A stretch of DNA of 64,000 nucleotides from Gammaproteobacteria bacterium (GTDB lineage: Bacteria > Pseudomonadota > Gammaproteobacteria > UBA6429 > Thiohalophilaceae): assembly GCA_016125505.1 (NCBI GenBank), contig WGLP01000003.1, forward strand, positions 310,001 to 374,000, written 5' to 3'. Under the pieces are notes generated by a model. It was not told the origin of the DNA. It was given only the letters and a program-made list of their open reading frames with translations, and made no database searches. Position numbers and translations under genes: made by a program. This document shows, piece by piece, positions 17,838-28,401 of this stretch (position 1 is its first letter; the number at the start of each line of letters is the position of its first letter).

Positions 17838-17868
17838 AGAGGGTGCCTGCTCGAGCAGCGCACCCTCT
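17838..17868 (-). terminator. Hairpin between pgk and pyk, possible attenuator
   Basis: The arms AGAGGGTGC and GCACCCTCT enclose CTGCTCGAGCAG plus one bulged C, giving a long, nearly perfect stem-loop. In the minus-strand RNA it is followed by a pyrimidine-rich UCUUUCU. It starts 7 bases after the pgk stop and may terminate part of the transcripts or stabilise the pgk 3' end. Confidence 0.6.
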
Positions 17869-17875
17869 TCTTGTT

Positions 17876-19057
17876 TTAGCCCTTCGCGCGTTCCTCAAGC
17901 ATTGCGACCGCGGGCAGAACCTTACCTTCCAGATATTCCAGGAAGGCACCACCGGCCGTCGAGATATACGATACCTTGTCATAGATATCGTACTTTTGAA
18001 TCGCGGCAATGGTGTCACCGCCACCCGCCAGGGTGAAGGCGCTCGTCTTGGCAATGGCGTCGGCAACCTTCTTGGTGCCATCGCCGAACTGATCGAACTC
18101 GAACACGCCCACCGGGCCGTTCCACACGACAGTACCGGCCTTCATGATGATGTCAGCAAGTTCCTGTGCGCTCTTGGGACCGATATCGAAAATCATATCG
18201 TCATCCGCTACCGCACCGGCATCCTTGAGGACAGCCGGTTCGTTTTCGTCAAACTTTTTACCCACAACCACGTCAACGGCGATAGGAATATTCGCACCGC
18301 GTTTTTGCATCTTCTCGATCAGCGCCTGCGCGGTCGGGATCAAATCCGCTTCCGCCAGGGACTTGCCGATCTTTTTGCCGGTGGCCGCCAGGAAGGTATT
18401 GGCGATACCGCCACCCACGACAAGCTGGTCCACTTTTTCGGACAGGGATTCGAGTACGGTCAGTTTGGTGGAGACCTTCGAACCGCCGACGATAGCGACC
18501 ATCGGGCGTTTCGGATTGGCCAGGGCCTTGTCCAGGGCATCCAGTTCTTCCGTCAACAGAATCCCGGCGCAGGCGATCGGTGCGTACTTGGCGACACCAT
18601 GGGTCGAGGCCTCCGCGCGGTGCGCGGTACCGAAGGCATCCATCACAAACACATCGCACAGGGCGGCGTATTTCTTCGCGGTTTCATCCACGTTTTTCTT
18701 CTCGCCCTTGTTGATGCGGCAGTTTTCCAGAACCACCAGTTCACCCGCAGCGACATCGAAACCGCCGTCAACCCAGTCTTTGATCAAACGTACCGGTTTG
18801 CCCAGGCGTGCCGTAATATTGTCGGCGACAGGTTTCAGTGAGTTTTCTTCTGACCATTCGCCTTCAGTCGGACGCCCCAGATGCGAGGTCACCATCACTT
18901 TGGCGCCCTGCTGCAGACAGTGATTAATCGTGGCCATGGAAGCGGTGATACGCGCATCCGACGTGACCTTACCATCCTTGACCGGCACATTAAGATCAGC
19001 GCGGATCAACACGCGCTTACCTTTGAGGTCCTGATCGACAAGCTTCTTCACAGACAT
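17876..19057 (-). CDS. pgk: Phosphoglycerate kinase
   Basis: This 393-residue enzyme interconverts 3-phosphoglycerate and 1,3-bisphosphoglycerate with ATP. The N-terminal [14 protein letters not shown], the VTSHLGRP substrate loop, the [11 protein letters not shown] region and the GGGDTIAAI nucleotide loop are intact and the length is normal. A CAGGAGAAC ribosome site precedes the ATG. It follows gap in the operon but is separated from it by a 138-base spacer with two hairpins. Confidence 0.97.
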   Translation of the reverse strand: MSVKKLVDQDLKGKRVLIRADLNVPVKDGKVTSDARITASMATINHCLQQGAKVMVTSHLGRPTEGEWSEENSLKPVADNITARLGKPVRLIKDWVDGGFDVAAGELVVLENCRINKGEKKNVDETAKKYAALCDVFVMDAFGTAHRAEASTHGVAKYAPIACAGILLTEELDALDKALANPKRPMVAIVGGSKVSTKLTVLESLSEKVDQLVVGGGIANTFLAATGKKIGKSLAEADLIPTAQALIEKMQKRGANIPIAVDVVVGKKFDENEPAVLKDAGAVADDDMIFDIGPKSAQELADIIMKAGTVVWNGPVGVFEFDQFGDGTKKVADAIAKTSAFTLAGGGDTIAAIQKYDIYDKVSYISTAGGAFLEYLEGKVLPAVAMLEERAKG

Positions 19058-19090
19058 GGGTAGTTCTCCTGAAAGATTCTGAAAAAAATC

Positions 19091-19114
19091 GGCGAAGCCT
19101 TTACGGGGCTTGGC
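19091..19114 (-). terminator. Terminator-like hairpin just upstream of pgk
   Basis: On the minus strand the arms GCCaAGCC and GGCTTcGCC (about 7 bp with one mismatch) are followed by GATTTTTTT, directly before the pgk ribosome site. A U-run after a modest stem suggests partial termination between gap and pgk. Confidence 0.45.
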
Positions 19115-19142
19115 GGATGTTTCTCGCTGTCACAAAAGCGAA

Positions 19143-19187
19143 ATGCAGAGTGGGTAACACCGCAGATGCAATGTACCCACCCTGCAT
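19143..19187 (-). repeat. Large inverted repeat in the gap-pgk spacer
   Basis: The arms ATGCAGaGTGGGTA and TACCCACcCTGCAT pair over 13 bp with one internal mismatch around a 17-base loop. It begins 8 bases downstream of the gap stop. Such a hairpin may stabilise the 3' end of gap mRNA or mark an RNase cleavage site that gives gap and pgk different expression. Confidence 0.7.
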
Positions 19188-19195
19188 ACACTTGT

Positions 19196-20236
<1,041 letters not shown>

Positions 20237-20239
20237 TTA

Positions 20240-22222
20240 CTAAAGTGATTCGACGGCCTTCACCACGTTTTCCACGGTGAACCCAAATTCCTTGAACAGC
20301 ACTTTATCCGGCGCGGATTCGCCGAAGCGATTGATGCCCACGACCTTGCCGTTCAGACCGACGTACTTGTACCAGCCATCGGTAACCGCAGCTTCCACCG
20401 CAACGCGTTTGGTCACGGCACTCGGCAGCACGGATTCACGATAGGCCGCATCCTGCTTGTCAAATTCAGTGGTCGACGGCATGGACACCACGCGGATCTT
20501 CTTACCGCTCAGTTGTTCGGCTGCGCCCATGGCCAGTTGTACTTCTGAACCGGTGGCAATAATGATGATCTCCGGCGTGCCGTCGCAATCCTTCAGCACA
20601 TAACCGCCCTTGCGGATGTTGGCGATTTGCGCATCGCTACGCTTCTGATGCGGCAGACCCTGGCGTGAGAAGATCAAGGAAGTCGGACCTTCCTTGCGTT
20701 CGATCGCGGCAGCCCAGGCAACTGCAGACTCGACACCGTCACACGGACGCCATACCGCCATGTTGGGGATCAGGCGCAGGGTCGGGATCTGTTCGACCGG
20801 TTGGTGAGTCGGACCGTCTTCACCCAGGCCGACGGAGTCGTGGGTATAGACGAAGATACTGCGCACCTTCATCAACGCCGCCATGCGCAGGGCGTTGCGT
20901 GCATATTCGGAGAACATCAGGAAGGTGGCGCCAAACGGGATGATACCGCCGTGCAGGGCCAGCCCGTTCATGATCGCGGACATACCGAATTCGCGTACGC
21001 CGTAGTTGACGTAGTTGGCTTCTTCGTTGCTGATCATCGGTTTGTAACCGGACCACTCGGTCAGGTTGGAACAACCCAGGTCAGCGGAACCACCGAACAA
21101 TTCCGGTACGGCGGGTGAGTAGGCTTCGATACAGTTCAGTGAGGCCTTGCGAGTCGCATCGCCCTTGGCGTCGGCATTGGTCTTGGCGATGTAGGCGGCG
21201 GACTTCTGCGCCCAGTCGGCCGGCAAGTCACCTTTCATGCGGCGTTCGAATTCATCGGCCAGCGCCGGATGCGCCTTCTTGTATTCGGCAAACTTGTCAG
21301 TCCAGGCCTTCTCGGCAGCCGCACCCTTGTCTTTCGCGTCCCAGCCGGCGTAGATGTTCTTCGGTACCTCAAAGGCGTCGTGATCCCAGCCCAGTGCGGC
21401 CTTGGTCAGATTGATCTCTTCCTGACCCAGCGGGGCACCGTGACAGGCGTGTGAGCCGGCCTTGTTGGGCGAACCAAAACCGATGGTGGTCTTGCAGCAG
21501 ATCATGGTCGGCTTGTCGGTCATGGCCTTGGCCAGGTCGATCGCCTTCTTGATGGCCTCCGGATCGTGGCCATCCACACCGGGGATAACGTGCCAGCCGT
21601 AAGCCTCGAAACGCTTCGGGGTATCGTCGGTGAACCAGCCTTCGACGTGACCGTCGATGGAGATACCGTTGTCGTCCCAGAACGCAATCAGCTTGCCCAG
21701 GCCCAGGGTACCGGCCAGGGAACAGGCTTCGTGGGAAATACCTTCCATCAAGCAGCCGTCACCCAGGAAGACATAGGTGTGGTGGTCAACGATATTGAAA
21801 CCTTTCTGGTTGAAACGACCCGCCAGGGCCTTCTCGGCGATGGCCATACCCACGGCATTGGTGATGCCCTGACCCAGCGGACCGGTCGTGGTTTCCACGC
21901 CCGGGGTGTAGCCGTATTCCGGGTGACCCGGGGTCTTGGAATGCAGCTGACGGAAATTTTTCAGGTCATCGATGTTGACGTCGTAACCGGTCAGGTGCAG
22001 CAGGGAGTAAATCAGCATGGAGCCATGGCCGTTGGACAGGACGAAACGGTCGCGGTTGGCCCACTTTGGGTTGGCCGGATTGTGGACCATGTAATCGTTC
22101 CACAAGACTTCGGCGATATCGGCCATACCCATTGGCGCACCCGGGTGTCCTGAATTCGCCTTTTGTACGGCATCCATACTCAAGGCACGGATGGCATTGG
22201 CAAGTTCTCTACGAGAAGGCAT
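20240..22222 (-). CDS. tkt: Transketolase
   Basis: This 660-residue thiamine-diphosphate enzyme transfers two-carbon units between sugar phosphates in the pentose phosphate and Calvin pathways. The start [17 protein letters not shown] at 22222 is preferred to an in-frame ATG 30 bases earlier: it has AAAGGAG 7 bases upstream and matches the N terminus of other transketolases. The ThDP motif GDGCLMEG with DDNGIS, the SGHPGAPMG loop and the C-terminal half with GEDGPTHQP are intact. It is the first gene of the tkt-gap-pgk-pyk-fba run. Confidence 0.97.
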   Translation of the reverse strand: MPSRRELANAIRALSMDAVQKANSGHPGAPMGMADIAEVLWNDYMVHNPANPKWANRDRFVLSNGHGSMLIYSLLHLTGYDVNIDDLKNFRQLHSKTPGHPEYGYTPGVETTTGPLGQGITNAVGMAIAEKALAGRFNQKGFNIVDHHTYVFLGDGCLMEGISHEACSLAGTLGLGKLIAFWDDNGISIDGHVEGWFTDDTPKRFEAYGWHVIPGVDGHDPEAIKKAIDLAKAMTDKPTMICCKTTIGFGSPNKAGSHACHGAPLGQEEINLTKAALGWDHDAFEVPKNIYAGWDAKDKGAAAEKAWTDKFAEYKKAHPALADEFERRMKGDLPADWAQKSAAYIAKTNADAKGDATRKASLNCIEAYSPAVPELFGGSADLGCSNLTEWSGYKPMISNEEANYVNYGVREFGMSAIMNGLALHGGIIPFGATFLMFSEYARNALRMAALMKVRSIFVYTHDSVGLGEDGPTHQPVEQIPTLRLIPNMAVWRPCDGVESAVAWAAAIERKEGPTSLIFSRQGLPHQKRSDAQIANIRKGGYVLKDCDGTPEIIIIATGSEVQLAMGAAEQLSGKKIRVVSMPSTTEFDKQDAAYRESVLPSAVTKRVAVEAAVTDGWYKYVGLNGKVVGINRFGESAPDKVLFKEFGFTVENVVKAVESL

Positions 22223-22592
22223 GGCGTTCTCCTTTGTTGCTGTTGCTGTCATAGTCTTCAGCCCCTAAAAGTTGAAAAAGAAACCGTCCGCGCCGTTAAG
22301 CCTGTGGCACGGGTCATAAACCTGTATACCGGGATTATCCCCAGGAGGCGCTCGCTGCGCGCCGCACACCCCATCGCACTAAAGCTCGATGTCATGACCA
22401 GGTAAGGTCGTGCGGGCAAACGCTTTCTGGTAACACCCTTCCGGCCCGCAAAATGAGCGGGCGATTTTCCCATTTTTATGCCCCTTGCGGCAATAGCCCG
22501 GCCCAGCAGGCCGATAAAACTTCTCTTGGCGCAATAAATAGAATTTATTTAGATTCAGATAGTTAAAGTCGGCTATCCACTTTTGGGTGGGC
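22223..22592 (-). other. 370-base gene-free region with a probable structured tkt leader
   Basis: No convincing gene is seen; a 71-codon open frame here has no family look or ribosome site. On the minus strand the part near 22510-22575 is AT-rich and may hold a promoter. The rest could form several GC hairpins: GCCCGC/GCGGGC (22444-22462), GGCGC/GCGCC (22347-22363) and GGGA/TCCC (22331-22341). It resembles a long, structured 5' leader of tkt, but no known riboswitch consensus was recognised. Confidence 0.45.
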
Positions 22593-23150
22593 TCAGGCAG
22601 CCTTCCACTTGATGGAACAGCCCATGCTGGGGACCTGTTGCTGGGGGCCCTGACCGGTGCGGGCGACCTGTACCATGGCCTCAAATAGCTCGCGACGGGC
22701 GTCTTCCGGCGCGGCTTCCTTGCGGCTGGCATCGAGGCGGCCACGGTATTGCAGCTGGAGGTCCTGGTTATAGCCAAAGAAGTCCGGGGTACAGACCGCA
22801 CCGTAGGCTTGCGCAATGGCCTGGGACTCATCGTATAAATAAGGAAAGGGGAAATCGAGTTCGGCGGCGATGCGCTGCATATTTTCGAAGGAATCCTCCT
22901 CATACTCCGCGGTGTCGTTCGCCATAATCGCCACGCTCTTGATGCCATAGTCCAGCAGCTCGCGGGTATCGCGCACCAAACGATCACGGATGGCTTTGAC
23001 ATAGGGGCAGTGGTTACAAATAAACATCACCAACAGGCCATTCTCGCCACGGCACTCCTGCAGGTTCCAGCGCCGGCCGTCCACGCCCAGCAGCTCAAAG
23101 TCGATGGCCGCCTGGCCAAAATCACAGATCGGTGTCTCCATTCTGACCAT
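22593..23150 (-). CDS. Thioredoxin-like / redoxin family protein
   Basis: This 185-residue protein has an AhpC/TSA-redoxin fold: the strand GLLVMFICNHCPYVKAI carries a CxxC motif (CNHC), followed by VAIMANDTAEY and the cis-Pro-like AVCTPDFFGY. It is probably a cytoplasmic peroxiredoxin/thioredoxin-like reductant of unknown substrate. The ATG at 23150 is chosen because GAAGGAGGA lies 9 bases before it; longer frames would add 39 unrelated residues. It reads away from metK and lies upstream of tkt in the same direction. Confidence 0.86.
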   Translation of the reverse strand: MVRMETPICDFGQAAIDFELLGVDGRRWNLQECRGENGLLVMFICNHCPYVKAIRDRLVRDTRELLDYGIKSVAIMANDTAEYEEDSFENMQRIAAELDFPFPYLYDESQAIAQAYGAVCTPDFFGYNQDLQLQYRGRLDASRKEAAPEDARRELFEAMVQVARTGQGPQQQVPSMGCSIKWKAA

Positions 23151-23288
23151 GGCACTGCTTCCTCCTTCAAAAACGGGCCGGCATTGTAGCACGTCCCGAA
23201 AAGGGAATTGTCTTGCTCGACCGTGGCCGTTAAACTGCGCGGGCTTTTTAATCCCGTCACTAGACACCTAAATACATAAGGAATTGCA

Positions 23289-24452
23289 ATGTCAGAACGT
23301 ACCCTGTTTACCTCCGAGTCCGTCTCCGAGGGTCATCCGGACAAGCTCTGTGATCAGGTCTCCGATGCGGTGCTGGATGCCATCCTGAGCGCAGACCCCA
23401 CGGCCCGCGTTGCGTGTGAGACCTTGGCCAAAACCGGGATGGTCCTGGTCGCGGGCGAGATTACCACCAGCGCCTATGTGGATCTGGAAAATCTGGTACG
23501 TGAAGTCGTAAACGACATCGGCTATACCGGCGCGGACATGGGCTTTGACGGCAATTCCTGCGCGGTGCTCAACGCCATCGGCAAGCAGTCCCCGGACATC
23601 GCCATGGGCGTGGACGACAGCGCGGAACACGAACAAGGTGCTGGCGACCAGGGCCTGATGTTCGGCTACGCCAGCAACGAGACCGACGTGCTGATGCCGG
23701 CCCCCATCACCTATGCGCATCGTCTGGTGCAGCGTCAGGCCGAAGTGCGCAAACACGGCATCCTGTCCTGGCTGCGCCCGGACGCCAAGAGTCAGGTCAC
23801 CTTCCGTTACGAAGACGGCAAGCCCATCGGCATCGATGCCGTCGTTCTGTCTACCCAGCACAGCCCGGAGATCAGCCAGAAAGATCTGCATGAAGCGGTG
23901 ATGGACGAGATCATCAAAAAGGTCCTGCCCGCCGAGTGGCTGGACAAAAACACCAAGTATTTCATCAACCCGACCGGCCGCTTCGTTATTGGCGGCCCGG
24001 TGGGTGACTGTGGCCTGACCGGCCGTAAGATCATTGTGGACACCTACGGCGGTATGGCCCGTCACGGTGGCGGCGCCTTCTCCGGCAAGGACCCGTCAAA
24101 AGTGGATCGCTCCGCGGCCTATGCCGGACGTTACGTGGCCAAGAATATTGTCGCCGCCGGCATCGCCGACCGCTGCGAGATCCAGGTGTCTTACGCCATT
24201 GGTGTGGCCGAACCGACCTCCATCGCCGTCTCCACCTTTGGCACCGGTCGGATTTCCGAGGGCCGCATCGTCGAACTGGTGCGCGAACACTTTGACTTGC
24301 GCCCCAAAGGCCTGGTCAAGATGCTCGACCTGTTACGTCCGATCTACCGGCAGACGGCGGCCTATGGCCACTTTGGCCGGACCGAGGCCGACTTCACCTG
24401 GGAACGCACCGACAAGGCCGATGCCCTGCGTGCTGCCGCCGGTCTGAAGTGA
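23289..24452 (+). CDS. metK: S-adenosylmethionine synthetase
   Basis: This 387-residue enzyme makes SAM from methionine and ATP. It opens with [18 protein letters not shown], and contains [10 protein letters not shown] and [19 protein letters not shown], the latter carrying ATP/phosphate ligands. Length and start are normal and AAGGA lies 8 bases before the ATG. It is followed by ahcY and metF, so SAM production, SAH removal and methyl supply are grouped. Confidence 0.98.
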   Translation: MSERTLFTSESVSEGHPDKLCDQVSDAVLDAILSADPTARVACETLAKTGMVLVAGEITTSAYVDLENLVREVVNDIGYTGADMGFDGNSCAVLNAIGKQSPDIAMGVDDSAEHEQGAGDQGLMFGYASNETDVLMPAPITYAHRLVQRQAEVRKHGILSWLRPDAKSQVTFRYEDGKPIGIDAVVLSTQHSPEISQKDLHEAVMDEIIKKVLPAEWLDKNTKYFINPTGRFVIGGPVGDCGLTGRKIIVDTYGGMARHGGGAFSGKDPSKVDRSAAYAGRYVAKNIVAAGIADRCEIQVSYAIGVAEPTSIAVSTFGTGRISEGRIVELVREHFDLRPKGLVKMLDLLRPIYRQTAAYGHFGRTEADFTWERTDKADALRAAAGLK

Positions 24453-24459
24453 TAACCGT

Positions 24460-24489
24460 GATCAAGGTGCCGGTTTCGGCACCTTGATC
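24460..24489 (+). terminator. Perfect stem-loop after metK
   Basis: GATCAAGGTGCC and GGCACCTTGATC form a perfect 12-bp stem around GGTTTC, 7 bases after the metK stop. There is no U-run after it, so it may be a Rho-dependent or mRNA-protecting 3' structure rather than a classical terminator. The right arm also supplies a possible -35 (TTGATC) with TACAAT at 24506-24511 for ahcY. Confidence 0.6.
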
Positions 24490-24532
24490 CGTCCCAATCT
24501 CGATTTACAATAGAAAGTTAATATTTCAATTT

Positions 24533-24612
24533 TCTGAGGGGCGCTGCAGCGGGAACCCTCTTCCCCGTCAGGCTCAGGAAATTCCACTATCCGTTTAATA
24601 ACGGCGCTCACC
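24533..24612 (+). promoter_or_regulatory. S-adenosylhomocysteine (SAH) riboswitch
   Basis: The segment has the SAH riboswitch consensus in order: CTGAGGGGCGCTGC, a variable GCGGG...CCCCG helix, CAGGCTCAG closing the first helix, then CCGTT-TAAT-AACGG and GGCGCTCA, which forms the pseudoknot. It sits directly before the ahcY ribosome site (GGAG at 24620-24623). This class turns ahcY on when SAH accumulates, by freeing the ribosome site. Confidence 0.93.
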
Positions 24613-24631
24613 GAACCATGGAGTAAGACAC

Positions 24632-26053
24632 ATGAACGCGGTGATTGATCCTGCATTCAAAGATTTTAAAGTTGCCGATATCAAACTGGCCGATTGGGGC
24701 CGCAAGGAAATCCTGATCGCCGAAACCGAAATGCCCGGCCTGATGGCCCTGCGCGAAGAATACGGCGCCAAAAAACCATTGCAAGGTGCGCGCATTTCCG
24801 GCTCCCTGCACATGACGATCCAGACCGCAGTGCTGATCGAAACCCTGGTCGCCCTGGGTGCCGAGGTACGCTGGGCCTCCTGTAATATTTTCTCGACCCA
24901 GGATCACGCTGCCGCGGCCATCGCCGCCGCCGGCATCCCGGTGTTCGCCTGGAAGGGTGAGACCCTGGAAGAATACTGGTGGTGTACCGAACAATGTCTG
25001 AACTGGCCCAATGGCGGCGCGCCCAACATGATTCTCGATGACGGTGGCGATGCGACCTTGTTGATCCACAAAGGCGTGGAGTTTGAAAAGGCGGGCAAGG
25101 TCCCGGAGGCCAAGGCCAATGACAACGAAGAGTGGAAAGTCATTCTCGGTGTGTTGAAGCGTACCCTCGCCAGTGACAACAAGAAATGGCACCGTATGGC
25201 CGAGAGCATCAAGGGTGTCACCGAAGAGACCACCACCGGTGTGCATCGCCTGTATCAGATGATGGAAAAGGGCCAGTTGTTATTCCCGGCCATGAACGTC
25301 AATGACTCCGTCACCAAATCCAAATTCGATAACCTCTATGGCTGCCGCGAATCCCTGATCGACGGTATCAAGCGCGCTACCGACGTGATGGTCGCAGGCA
25401 AGATCTGTGTCGTGCTGGGTTATGGCGACGTCGGCAAGGGTTGTGCCCAGGCCTTCCGCGGCATGGGTGCCACCACCTGGGTCACCGAGATCGATCCGAT
25501 CTGCGCACTGCAGGCCGCGATGGAAGGTTATCGCGTGGTCGACATGGACGAGGCCTGCAAGCTGGGCGACATCTTTGTGACCACCACCGGCAACGTCAAT
25601 GTGATCAACCACGATCACATGGCGGCCATGAAAGACGAGGCCATCGTGTGCAATATCGGCCACTTCGATTCCGAGATCGACATCGCCTCACTGAGCAAAT
25701 ACCAGTGGGAAGAGATCAAGCCGCAGGTGGATCACGTGATCTTCCCGGACGGCAAAAAGATCATCGTGCTGGCCAAGGGTCGTCTGGTCAATCTGGGCTG
25801 CGCAACGGGCCACCCGAGCTTCGTGATGTCGGCTTCGTTCACCAACCAGGTGATGGCGCAAATGGAGATCTTCAACAACACGGGCAACTATGAAAACAAG
25901 GTCTACGTGTTGCCGAAGGTCCTCGATGAGAAAGTCGCACGCCTGCACCTGAAAAAGATCGGCGTGAATCTGACTCGCTTGAGCCAGGAGCAGGCCGACT
26001 ACATCGGCGTACCCGTCGACGGTCCCTACAAGCCGAACCACTACCGGTATTAA
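24632..26053 (+). CDS. ahcY: Adenosylhomocysteinase (SAH hydrolase)
   Basis: This 473-residue NAD-dependent enzyme splits SAH into adenosine and homocysteine. It has the substrate segment [16 protein letters not shown], the NAD-binding [17 protein letters not shown], and the C-terminal tail ending YKPNHYRY that completes the NAD site of the neighbouring subunit. The extra length over archaeal forms is the usual bacterial insertion. It is controlled by the SAH riboswitch just upstream. Confidence 0.98.
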   Translation: MNAVIDPAFKDFKVADIKLADWGRKEILIAETEMPGLMALREEYGAKKPLQGARISGSLHMTIQTAVLIETLVALGAEVRWASCNIFSTQDHAAAAIAAAGIPVFAWKGETLEEYWWCTEQCLNWPNGGAPNMILDDGGDATLLIHKGVEFEKAGKVPEAKANDNEEWKVILGVLKRTLASDNKKWHRMAESIKGVTEETTTGVHRLYQMMEKGQLLFPAMNVNDSVTKSKFDNLYGCRESLIDGIKRATDVMVAGKICVVLGYGDVGKGCAQAFRGMGATTWVTEIDPICALQAAMEGYRVVDMDEACKLGDIFVTTTGNVNVINHDHMAAMKDEAIVCNIGHFDSEIDIASLSKYQWEEIKPQVDHVIFPDGKKIIVLAKGRLVNLGCATGHPSFVMSASFTNQVMAQMEIFNNTGNYENKVYVLPKVLDEKVARLHLKKIGVNLTRLSQEQADYIGVPVDGPYKPNHYRY

Positions 26054-26062
26054 TCTCCGTAG

Positions 26063-26120
26063 GCACGGGCACGATACTGCCGCGTTCTGAAATGAAACGT
26101 TGCAGTCATCGTGTCCGTGC
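26063..26120 (+). promoter_or_regulatory. Long imperfect hairpin between ahcY and metF
   Basis: The outer arms GCACGGGCACGAT and ATCGTGTCCGTGC pair over 13 bp (one G-U), continue with ACTGC/GCAGT after one bulged base, and close with CGTT/AACG around the loop CTGAAATGA. A second hairpin, CCGTG-CGCA-CACGG (26115-26128), uses part of the right arm and cannot form at the same time. There is no U-run. It ends 26 bases before the metF start and may be a regulatory leader. Confidence 0.55.
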
Positions 26121-26146
26121 GCACACGGTGTCGAACTGGGATAGCC

Positions 26147-27001
26147 ATGATGGAATCACAAAAACAATTTGCGCGTACCTTCAGCTTTGAGTTTTTCCCG
26201 CCCAAGACCGAGGAAGGCAAGGAGAAGTTGCGTGCCGTGCGCGACAGGCTCGGTGTACTCAAACCCAAATACTTCTCGGTCACCTTCGGCGCCGGTGGCA
26301 GCACGCAACAAGGCACGCTGGAGGCCGTGCTGGAGATTCAGCAGGCCGGTTATGAAGCGGCACCGCATATTTCCTGTATCGGAACCGGAAAACAGGTCAT
26401 CACCCAGCTGCTGGATACTTATAAAAACAACGGCATCAAACATCTCGTGGCGTTACGCGGGGATCTGCCGTCGGGTTCCGGCAATGTCAGCGGTGGCGAT
26501 TTCAATTATGCCAATGAGCTGGTGCACTTCATCCGGCAGCAATACGGCGACCACTTTTTTATCGAAGTCGCCGCCTACCCCGAAGTGCACCCGCAGGCAA
26601 AAAACGCCGTGAGCGACCTGGACAATTTCAGACGCAAGGTGGATGCCGGCGCCAACAGCGCATTGACGCAATACTTTTTCAATCCGGACGCGTATTATCG
26701 TTTCGTCGAGGAATGCGAAAAGCGGCAGGTGAATATTCCTATCGTGCCGGGCATCATGCCCATTACCAACTATACACAGTTGGCGCGCTTCTCCGATATG
26801 TGCGGCGCGGAAATCCCGCGCTGGATCCGCAAGCGCCTGGAGGCCTTCGGTGATGACAAGGAGGCCATCCGCCAGTTCGGCGAGGAAGTGGTAACCGGTT
26901 TGTGCGAACAGTTGTTGGCGGCTGGTGCACCGGGTCTGCATTTTTATACCCTGAATCAGTCTGCCGCCACCATGGCAATCTGGCACAATCTCGGACTCTG
27001 A
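26147..27001 (+). CDS. metF: Methylenetetrahydrofolate reductase
   Basis: This 284-residue FAD enzyme reduces 5,10-methylene-THF to 5-methyl-THF for methionine synthesis. Motifs include FSFEFFPPKTEEG, SVTFGAGGSTQ and ALRGDLP. The ATG at 26147 (or the adjacent one at 26150) is chosen because family members begin just before this motif; a GTG 36 bases upstream would add unrelated residues within the leader hairpin zone. It closes the metK-ahcY-metF group. Confidence 0.96.
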   Translation: MMESQKQFARTFSFEFFPPKTEEGKEKLRAVRDRLGVLKPKYFSVTFGAGGSTQQGTLEAVLEIQQAGYEAAPHISCIGTGKQVITQLLDTYKNNGIKHLVALRGDLPSGSGNVSGGDFNYANELVHFIRQQYGDHFFIEVAAYPEVHPQAKNAVSDLDNFRRKVDAGANSALTQYFFNPDAYYRFVEECEKRQVNIPIVPGIMPITNYTQLARFSDMCGAEIPRWIRKRLEAFGDDKEAIRQFGEEVVTGLCEQLLAAGAPGLHFYTLNQSAATMAIWHNLGL

Positions 27002-27036
27002 TGATCACACCTGAGGCGTGACAAGCCACTGCGCCT

Positions 27037-28389
27037 ATGAGCGAAAACGACTCCCGCAAGCAACGCGACCTCAAACATGTCTGGCACCCCTGCAGCCAGA
27101 TGAAGGATCACGAGTGGCTGCCACTCATCCCGATAAAATCCGGTAAAGGCGTGTGGCTGGAAGACTTCGACGGCAATAAGTACCTGGACGCCATTTCCAG
27201 CTGGTGGGTCAATATCTTTGGCCATGCCAACCCTTTCATTAACGAACGCATTCGTGCCCAACTCGAACAGTTGGAACACGTCATCCTCGCCGGCTTTACC
27301 CATGAACCGGTGATTCAACTCTCGGAACGCCTGGCCGCGATCACACCGCCTGGTCTGTCGCGGTGTTTTTATGCAGACAATGGTTCGTCCGCGATCGAAG
27401 TCGCGCTGAAAATGAGTTACCACTACTGGAAGAACCGCGGATACACAAAGAAAACCAAGTTCATCACCTTGAGTAACAGCTATCACGGGGAAACGCTCGG
27501 GGCACTCGCCGTCGGCGATGTTGCCTTATATAAAGAAACCTATGCGCCTTTATTGATGCAGGCGATCACCGTGCCCTCACCGGATTGTTTTGCCCGTGAG
27601 CCGGGCGCCACCTGGCAACAACACAGTGAGCAAATGTTTGCTCGCATGCGCGAAACCCTGGAACAACACGCCGAAGAAGTCTGCGCCGTGTTTGTGGAGC
27701 CACTGGTGCAATGCGCCGGCGGAATGCGCATGTACGATCCGATTTATTTAAAGTTACTGCGCGCGGCCTGTGATGAATTCAATGTCCACCTCATTGCCGA
27801 TGAGATCGCCGTGGGCTTCGGCCGTACCGGAACCCTGTTCGCCTGCGAGCAGGCCGGCATCAGCCCTGACATTATGTGCCTGTCGAAGGGACTGACGGGC
27901 GGCTATCTGCCCTTGTCGGTAGCAGTGAGCACGGAAGATATCTATCAGGCGTTTTATGACGATTACGCCAAGCTGACCGCGTTTCTTCATTCGCACAGTT
28001 ACACCGGCAATCCCCTGGCATGTTCCGCTGCACTGGCAACCCTCGACCTGTTTGAACGCGATGATGTGATTGCCAATAATCGAGTCACGGCAGCCACCAT
28101 GGCCGATGCCGTCGCTGACTTGCAGGATCACCCGCACGTGGCCGAAATACGGCAGACCGGGATGATCCTGGCGATCGAAATGATCAAGGATAAAAAGACC
28201 CGGGCCGCCTATCCCTGGCAGGAACGGCGGGGACTGAAGGTCTATCAGCATGGTTTGCAACAGGGTGTATTACTGCGGCCCCTGGGTAACGTGGTGTACT
28301 TCATGCCGCCTTACGTGATCAATCACGACGAGATCCGGTTGATGGCCAGGGTCGCAAGCGACGGTATTCATCTCGCGACGCGCGAATAA
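27037..28389 (+). CDS. bioA: Adenosylmethionine-8-amino-7-oxononanoate aminotransferase
   Basis: This 450-residue PLP enzyme of biotin synthesis uses SAM as amino donor to make 7,8-diaminopelargonate. Signatures are the N-terminal VWHPCSQM and ISSWWVNIFGH, the class III aminotransferase core LIADEIAVGFGRTG, and the PLP lysine in LSKGLTGGYLPL. It lies 35 bases after metF and 12 before rsmE; the other bio genes are not in the window. Use of SAM links it loosely with metK. Confidence 0.96.
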   Translation: MSENDSRKQRDLKHVWHPCSQMKDHEWLPLIPIKSGKGVWLEDFDGNKYLDAISSWWVNIFGHANPFINERIRAQLEQLEHVILAGFTHEPVIQLSERLAAITPPGLSRCFYADNGSSAIEVALKMSYHYWKNRGYTKKTKFITLSNSYHGETLGALAVGDVALYKETYAPLLMQAITVPSPDCFAREPGATWQQHSEQMFARMRETLEQHAEEVCAVFVEPLVQCAGGMRMYDPIYLKLLRAACDEFNVHLIADEIAVGFGRTGTLFACEQAGISPDIMCLSKGLTGGYLPLSVAVSTEDIYQAFYDDYAKLTAFLHSHSYTGNPLACSAALATLDLFERDDVIANNRVTAATMADAVADLQDHPHVAEIRQTGMILAIEMIKDKKTRAAYPWQERRGLKVYQHGLQQGVLLRPLGNVVYFMPPYVINHDEIRLMARVASDGIHLATRE

Positions 28390-28401
28390 TTGCACATTAC
28401 C

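Noticed and set aside
17843-18841. 332-codon open frame antisense to pgk
   Set aside because: It is a shadow of pgk codon bias; the product has no recognisable fold and pgk is certain.
22258-22473. 71-codon frame in the tkt leader
   Set aside because: No ribosome site and no family resemblance; it lies across the GC hairpins that better explain the sequence.
23151-23288. Possible SAM riboswitch upstream of metK
   Set aside because: No SAM-I, SAM-II or SAM-IV consensus was visible in the 138-base gap; only an ordinary ribosome site was found.
23292-24065. 257-codon open frame antisense to metK
   Set aside because: It is a His/Gly-rich shadow translation of a strongly conserved gene.
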